From contig NC_046676.1 of assembly GCF_003369915.1 (NCBI RefSeq), positions 14,366,001 through 14,430,000 on the forward strand: DNA of 64,000 nucleotides. The letters run 5' to 3'. Position numbers and translations under genes: made by a program. Of this stretch, positions 57,701 to 64,000 are shown piece after piece. The notes below the pieces were generated by a model. It ran no database searches. It was not told the origin of the DNA and saw only the letters and a list, made by a program, of their open reading frames with translations. Numbering within the stretch: the stretch's first letter is position 1; every line of letters starts with the position of its first letter. The stretch comes from Drosophila miranda. Lineage: Eukaryota; Arthropoda; Insecta; Diptera; Drosophilidae.

Positions 57701-59045
57701 TATTTCGATTGGTTTCACATTAATTTCAATTGCAAATTCAATTTCAATTCCACACCCCACCCACAACAATCCAAACCACAAAACACGCCCCCCAATCGAT
57801 ATCATCGATTCGATACACTACTATTTCGAAATCCATCCAGGCAACTTTGGGCAACATTCGTGAACTGAAAGAAGGGATCGAAAACTTTGGACCCAAATCG
57901 ATCGCCAATTATACCGCTGCATTGACAAGAGCATTCGAGATATTGGAAGAGGCGAAGTCGACGTCGCGCGGTGCGCAATGCAATCAGGCGATCATGATCA
58001 TTGGGGATGGGGCGCCGGAGAACAATCGCGAGGTCTTCGAGTTGCACAATTGGCGGGATCCGCCCTATAAGCCGGTGCGGGTCTTTACCTATCTGATTGG
58101 CAAAGAGGTGGCTAATTGGGATGATATACGGTGGATGGCATGCGAGAATCAGGGCTATTATGTGCATCTCAGCGACACCGCTGAGGTCCGCGAGATGGTC
58201 CTAAACTATATACCGGTTATGGCCAGGCCCCTTGTTTTGGGTAGGCACGATCATCCGGTCATTTGGACCCAGGTCTATGCGGACATTGAGGTGCGTAAAT
58301 GCAACATTTTCTATGTGTGTGTGTGTGTGTGTAGGGGGACCGACAAACGACAATTAAAAAAAAAAACAAACACACTCCTTTGATCTATGCATCCAGGATA
58401 CAAAGCTCTCCGACCATCTGTGGGAGATCAAGCAGTGCGAGGAGCAGAAGGCGGACGTCCTCGAGTACTGGCAGGTGCACGACCGGATGCTGGAGCCCAG
58501 CGAGATGCACAGACGCGAGTATCGGCGCATAAAGGAAGTGAGTTATCGTTTCACGGATACTCCAAAGAGAACTCCCTTTGAAAGCATTTTCCTCAACTCT
58601 CTTTGCATGCAGACCTGGAACCAGCCCGTCGACTCGAATGTCTATCAATTCATGACCACCGTTTCGATGCCCATTTACGATCGACGCGAGAATGCGGTAA
58701 GTGAATCCCAGACAATAAATAGACCACAGACTCTATCAGCGACAAATCAGCACTGCAAAATTCTTAGCAAGAAACAACAAAATAAATCAAAATCGACTCC
58801 GTGGCAATCCCCCACTCAGCAGCCGCTCAGATCCAGGGCCGCCATTCATTTTGCCCTCGACTCATTTACAATTTACAATCGAAGCAAGATAAACAGAAAT
58901 ACCCAAAACAAAAGAAAAAAAAACCAAAAACCCCCCGTCAAAAGCCATGAAATCGAAATCTATCTATGTAACAAGTCACCTATACTACTACTACAACTAT
59001 ATTAATATTTTATGCGTTATATATATAACACACAACTACTACTAC

Positions 59046-59076
<31 letters not shown>

Positions 59077-62000
59077 CAAACTATACACAACTATACCACA
59101 GAATATCACCGAAGAAGTTTTAATAAATGAAGCACTCTGGGAATTGCAAACACGTGAGGTACAAACTATAATGCCAAATTCTAACAACAATCAAAAAACA
59201 AAATCAAATTTCTAAATGAAATTATTGCGTAAATCGTATCCTACTGCTCTTGAGAAAAGTTTTATATACGCCAATTAATTGCATATCGTATTGAGCTCCT
59301 CCTACCTACTATATATATATATATATATATATAATTCTATATATATTATACCAATAAAGTAAACGATTTGTTATACTTTGCGCTACATACATGCATACCT
59401 AATCCATATTTAACCAAAATATATCCAATAACTAACTATTATAGTACTTTAACTAGTATATAAAACTCTAGCTAAACATGGTCTAGGACCATGGGCATTC
59501 TTTAGCAACATTTTGACATTATAGTTGACCACGTTAAACCTTTTGGGTACCAATCAAATCAAATCAAATAAAATCGAATCCCCAAAAATCCAAAAAAAAA
59601 CCAAAAACGAAACCCAATTCGATAAAAGTTCGAGTATAATACGTTTTACTATTCATTCGTATGTATACAGATACTGTACTGTAAATGTAACAACAAATTC
59701 AACTCGAATTGGTCCAAGTATTTAAAGATACGTACATACATATCTGTATAACTAGATATTGATTTTCTTAATATATAACCGTACTCGTACCATTATAACA
59801 ATTATCTAATTATCAAATTATCAAACTATCAAATAGCTATGCCTAGTTAATTACTCAACGTATAAATAGTACTCTTTTATCTAGCATTTTGAGTAGTAGA
59901 ATTTAACATTTGTTGTTTTAACTAAGAAAGATTATGCCTACGGGTAGCGTAACGATCGCGATCGACTAGATACATATGTATATCCGACTCGTACATAGTG
60001 CCCATTGGTAACCCACAAACCGACAACCAACCCTCTTCCCCACCAATTAATAAATGTTAGCGTACAACGTACACTCTTGATTGATGTTTAGTAAGTACAA
60101 TCATTGACAAGAAGAACAACCAAAGTGAAATCCGAACTACTGCTAGGCTACTGCTGAGGACCTATATAGAGCACACCAGAACAACCCCACCCACCACAAC
60201 AATATCTCCTCCAAAAATATGTATTACCCAAAAAAAAAATAGACACACCCACCCCCCCAAATGGAATGGGAGGGCATCGATTCTGAATCAGTGATGGAGT
60301 TTTTATACCCTTCTTCGATTGAGCAGCAGGCTGGATAGGACGACCATGTAGGACCCATCTCCACCGCCGACACCAGCGACACCATACCGATACCGGTGCC
60401 GACACTGTAGCCACCAACCACCCGCCACTGTCACTGCCACCACCGCCTTGACCTTTACCATTACCTCTTCCCCTCCCAGACCCCTAACCCCCTCTAGAAT
60501 AAACCCTACTTAAGTTGCTTCCGTTCCTAGAGAATTGATTTATTAAATATGTACTACAAATACAAATTCACAGCTCATTAATCTAACGACCGATATAAAT
60601 CCGGCTGCGAAAATAAACCTTCAAGTTGTGAGTAAATTGTTTCTAAATCAAATCCAACAACTGCAAAACAAACCAAAAAATCATACAAAAAATCAAAAAC
60701 CAAAATCCAAAGCAAATCCCTATTAAATATTTTGCAAAATTTGCCAATTTCTTTTGATTTTTTTTCTAAGCCGCATGTGAAGTGATCAAAATTCGTCTCT
60801 TTTAATTTGATTGGGGCACCGCCGATTCGATTTTCAGTTTCCACCTTGTCTTTTGTATTGTTTTCTGTATGCCTCTCCTCCATGCACCCCTCCACCGCCC
60901 CCAGAGCCATGCCACTTTATGATTTCGTAGCCAGTGGGATGGATCCAGAGCCGCACTCCACCACTTATGCCTTGATTTATTTTTGCAATCCTAGTCTAAG
61001 TTCTCTCTCACTCTTGCTCTCTCTTTCTCTCTGTCTCTCTCTCTCTCTGTATCGCTCTGTTACTCTGTATCGAATGGGCTTCCAGATCAGAGAAATATAC
61101 ATATCCGTGATCAGATACTTTTTTGGGGCAATGGCATATGTATCTCTATTAAAACTGAAACTGTCTGTCTCACTCTCTATCCCTCACTCGCTGTGGCAAA
61201 TGCTGTCTTGTACGAGTAGTACCCCTATTAAAAAACAAACAACCAAGAGCTCTGTGTTCACACTACACTGTGAAGGGTATAAAAACTGTAAAAATATACA
61301 CCAAAACGCCAACACCAACAGCAATACCAAATACCAACATTAACAACGCAAACAGACACTCACAACTGTACATTCTGCCATCTGGCACCCCATTCCACCA
61401 CATGCCATACGAACCAAGGAACCCCCAACCCCTCCATCTACACTCTGTAAACAGCTTCTTTCCGACACTTTTTCAGTTGATTCTTTCCAGTAATACTCTC
61501 TATTACGTATCCTTGATTTCTACTCTACTACCCTCTCTGTTCATCATTTCGATTCACACCTTTCCACCACTCTACAACGCTCTCTCATACGCTCTTAGTA
61601 CTACTCTGCCTAGTCATGTAATTAGCCGCTAAAAAACCGTCCAGAAACGCTTTACAAAATTCCAAAACAAACAAGACAAATCTTTGTAAACATCAAAATC
61701 AAACAAACAAACAAAAAAGAAACCATACAAATCCTTTGAAAAGAACTCTCTTGATCATGACTGTACTCGTACTCGTACTCGTAAGTTCTTGCGTAGTAGA
61801 CGATGCTTCTATCATATTTGCATTCAACATTCGTTTCGATTTTGTTTTTACATCTTTGTATTTTCCTTTGAGATGCCTTTAAAATAAAATGCGTAAGCCG
61901 AATCGAAGTTTCGTTTTGTAATAGCAATGCCATTTATCAAGCTCAAATTTCAAATTCATTTTTCAGTATTTGATTAACATGCAAAAACCAAAAACCAAAA

Positions 62001-63387
62001 AACATTTAACTAAACCATTCTCTGTACTTGTAAACATTTAAAGTCCAACTTGTGTATATGTTTTCTGACCACTCCCTCGATCGGACCGACACTTTGCTAA
62101 ACTTATCCCAAACCCTTCTTCCCCCCGATCCCGATCGTGCCACAGACAAGGATTGCAAACATACTGGGCGTGGCCGGCACCGACGTGCCCATCAATGAAA
62201 TCAAAAAACTGCTGTCGCCATTTATGGTAGGTCCCTTCCACTGCGTGCAGTCCTGCAAGTAATCCCCTCTCTGTGTCCACAGCTGGGCGTGAATGGCTAC
62301 GCGTTTATAGTAACCAACAACGGTTATGTACTATTCCATCCAGACTTTCGTCCAATTGTAAGTGTGCCTCGATGGTACTCGATCGTATTCTGAATTGCTA
62401 ATGGTTTGGTTTGTTCCAGTTCCAAGGTTATATACTGAAACCAGCATACAATAGCGTGGATATGATTGAAGTCGAGCTGTTGGATGACGATCGACCCGCC
62501 AGAGACTTCAATCCAGTGCTGATGACGGTACGAATCCCATCTTTATCTGAACCGTAAAGATTCTATACGTATATTTCGATCCCTGAACAGATACGCGATT
62601 CTATAATCAATCAATCGACTGGCAGCAAATGGATGTTGGTCAAAAATCATTTCGATGAAATGGTAAGCAATCCCTACACTATATTACTCCCCAAAACTGC
62701 AAGACTTTAATCGGATTTTGGTTGACAGAAACGGGTGACTCGCATCAAGCGGCAGTATTACTGGACAGCCATCAAGAACACACCATTCACATTGGTCATC
62801 TCCTATCCGGAGCAGTACGGCGTCAGTCGCATAGATATACGGTCCGAGCAGGACATCCATCGCGTCAATATCAAGGGCACAAACATACGCAGCTTCTTCG
62901 ATGGCAAGCGATGGAAAATACATCCAGATTGGTGCGTCTATCTACCTTCTAAAGGGGTAACACAATATAATCCTGTGTGCATTTGTAGGCTATTTTGCAA
63001 GCACAGCAACAGGACATTCAGAACGCCAGAGACAGAACTTTTGTACTTTCTCGAGCGTATGACTGAGCCTGGCTGGCGATGGCCAGCGAGTCGAAGCGCT
63101 ATGCCCCCGGAGCATACAGCTGCCATGTTCTGTAAGTATAACCCCAGCCCCGTCCCCAGCCCCCACCGATTTCCGCTGCTCTCCAAAACAAACGCTTCGA
63201 AAACGCCGCGCCTCCTGTTATCTCCAAAATCTATCTCTGCTATGCCTATTTTGTGTGCTCGATGTTCTGTTCCTATGGCTAGACATACGAAAATTACGAT
63301 TGCAATCTCAATATTCATGCAAATTCACAGCTAACAACTCATCAACTGGCCGCTATCCATCAATCAATGAAAAAGAAAGCTACTATT
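54765..63387 (+). CDS. stj: Voltage-gated calcium channel alpha2-delta subunit, straightjacket orthologue (5' part; continues past the window)
   Basis: Exons: 54765-54880, 54941-55022, 55987-56091, 56154-56430, 57248-57642, 57841-58290, 58397-58537, 58613-58696, optional 59102-59158, 62146-62226, 62283-62357, 62420-62527, 62591-62662, 62729-62931, 62989-63131 and 63331-63387 (or from 63283); phases match throughout. About 815 residues are visible with the optional exon; family members have about 1100-1200. Order: signal peptide (RLCLSLISMLIW), VWA_N region (WADKLGMELFHLGDFI to about 240), von Willebrand A domain with a complete MIDAS motif DGSGS (Asp273), then a Cache-type region (ILGVAGTDVP; GYAFIVTNNGYVLFHP). 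The family is extracellular and membrane-anchored, and promotes trafficking and presynaptic placement of voltage-gated channels; in flies it acts with cacophony. The donor at 56431 (GTTTGG) is weak, but the joined protein aligns with the family without a gap. Confidence 0.92.
55023..55986 (+). other. stj intron 2
   Basis: A 964-base intron. No further exon is seen. It has CTCTGC/TTTTTG-rich sequence near the donor and a normal CCACAG acceptor. Confidence 0.7.
56431..57247 (+). other. stj intron 4
   Basis: An 817-base intron with a weak donor (GAG/GTTTGG) and a CACAG acceptor. It contains CTCTATCT and CGCTCTCTC pyrimidine-rich runs and clusters of GTTACCCGC. Retention would end the protein after nine codons at TAA 56451-56453. 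No extra exon was recognised. Confidence 0.6.
59035..59076 (+). repeat. (ACT)n trinucleotide repeat before the optional stj exon
   Basis: About fourteen ACT/CTA units with one extra C, lying 26-67 bases upstream of the acceptor at 59101. It takes the place of a normal polypyrimidine tract, so it may weaken that acceptor. Length variation here could alter inclusion of the exon. Confidence 0.85.
59102..59158 (+). other. stj: Probable cassette exon of stj (19 codons)
   Basis: An in-frame 57-base exon, phase 0 at both ends, encodes NITEEVLINEALWELQTRE. Its acceptor has an ACT/ATA-rich rather than pyrimidine-rich tract, and its donor is GTACAA. Skipping it joins RRENA to TRIANILGVAG, which gives the spacing seen in other alpha2-delta proteins before the Cache-type domain. 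It is therefore probably an optional insertion. It lies between a 405-base intron and a 3-kb intron. Confidence 0.6.
59159..62145 (+). other. stj intron 9 (3 kb)
   Basis: AT-rich, with (TA)n at 59309-59332 and TACTCG copies near 61764-61783. Several pyrimidine-rich stretches (CTCTCTCTTTCTCTCTG near 61000-61070) are present. Open frames here are not convincing exons. The acceptor at 62145 is preceded by a good pyrimidine tract (CTTCTTCCCCCCGATCC). Confidence 0.6.
63331..63387 (+). other. stj: Last visible stj exon, with an alternative upstream acceptor
   Basis: From acceptor CACAG (63330) to donor GTGAGT (63388) the phase-1 frame reads SNNSSTGRYPSINEKESYY. A second acceptor, TGGCTAG ending at 63282, is also in frame and would add 16 residues. 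Both give an open frame; the shorter has the better acceptor (CAG). At 57 bases it could itself be optional. Confidence 0.5.
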
Positions 63388-64000
63388 GTGAGTAACGAAT
63401 GCCTCAAGCCATCAGTCACAGTTACAGTTACAGTCACAGTCACAGTCACAGTCTGTTGTGCACCCACACGTACACACACGCACCCACCGTAGCACCGAAC
63501 TCATTTCTCTCTCTCTCTCACCTGCACCTGCATCCACTTCCTGTGGATATGCCCCGTAGATGTTTATGGTCCGTACTGTACTTGGCTGTGAACCGATAAC
63601 ATTTATTTGCAATACTCTTACCAATGCATTTTCTGTACCCATTTCGTGTTAACTGTTTTCCAAATATGTGTATGTTTCAATGCTTTAAGACACTAAGCAC
63701 AATAGAAACCACGAATTGGGAGAGACGCTGCACTCAGAGAAGCCATATTCAAACTAAATATTCGGTTTTTAAATACATCTAATAAATATTAAAAAGTCGA
63801 TCTAAATAAAAACCGCCGTAAAATAAATATCATATATACAAATTGTAGGAAATATATTTAATCTAAATATGAAATATATTCATTTAATATATGAAAAATA
63901 TTTAGATCAAGGGAAAACACTTTTACGATTTCCATTCTCGTTGCGAATATATATTCTTAAATCCGAGTGTATACTGAACGGAGTCATACTTGGCACAGAT
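63388..64000 (+). other. Right end of window, inside a stj intron
   Basis: No further stj exon was recognised after the donor at 63388. The stretch begins with GTTACA/GTCACA hexamers (63419-63451), a CA-rich run and (CT)n, and ends in an AT-rich block (63730-63970) related to the element at 40514-40818. The rest of stj lies beyond the window. Confidence 0.5.
63731..63969. repeat. AT-rich dispersed element, related to the one at 40514-40818
   Basis: Begins CACTCAGAGAA (63731-63741), shares TATTCGGTTTT (63759-63769) with 40565-40575, and has ATCTAAATAT (63861-63870) inverted at 63898-63907. Its right end, CCGAGTG (63963-63969), is a partial inverse of its left end. Element status is inferred from these shared words; the boundaries are approximate. 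Confidence 0.35.

Noticed and set aside
1..64000. tRNA, rRNA, CRISPR or intact transposon genes
   Set aside because: I looked for the GGTTCGA T-arm signature, repeat-spacer arrays, and reverse transcriptase or transposase motifs, and saw none that holds up.

Overview
The window looks like a euchromatic piece of a Drosophila genome. Evidence: short GT-AG introns (59 bp in the first gene) beside very long ones, Drosophila-type insect cuticle genes, a sperm leucyl-aminopeptidase-like gene, a calcium-channel alpha2-delta gene, and dense CAG/CTG, GA/CT and hexamer microsatellites. As I recall it, the order Cpr50Ca (with S-Lap1 nested inside on the other strand), Cpr50Cb, stj matches D. melanogaster cytological region 50C, i.e. 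Muller element C. The species is not determined; a non-melanogaster Drosophila, possibly of the obscura group, is an inference from the extended non-coding DNA only.

Layout. 1-4952: non-coding DNA, with a likely 5' untranslated exon near its end. 4953-8406: a three-exon + strand gene for a 1107-residue secreted low-complexity protein that I do not recognise by name. 8536-24767: about 16 kb with no convincing coding gene, holding repeats and two candidate first exons for the next gene. 24768-37365: Cpr50Ca, a large Pro/Gln/His-rich secreted protein whose chitin-binding Rebers-Riddiford domain sits alone in a last exon across a 10-kb intron; that intron carries the intronless minus-strand S-Lap1-like gene (28371-29945). 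37861-44600: non-coding, with repeats. 45024-53435: Cpr50Cb, a compact cuticle protein with a 7.3-kb first intron. 54765 to the right edge: straightjacket (stj), of which 16 exons are visible and the 3' part lies outside.

How the genes relate. The unnamed gene, Cpr50Ca and Cpr50Cb all encode secreted structural proteins in the same orientation and look like a small cuticle-matrix cluster. The sperm aminopeptidase-like gene is an antisense passenger in an intron and probably has separate, testis-type expression. stj is a neuronal gene for presynaptic calcium-channel trafficking and has no evident functional link to its neighbours.

I see no tRNA or rRNA gene, no CRISPR array, no intact transposon open reading frame and no convincing new multi-gene system. 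The most interesting signals are a polyglutamine upstream ORF overlapping the stj start as ATGA, a weakly spliced in-frame 57-nt stj exon, three polybasic modules in Cpr50Ca, loss of most catalytic residues in the S-Lap, and AT-rich dispersed sequences that share short words and terminal inverted repeats.
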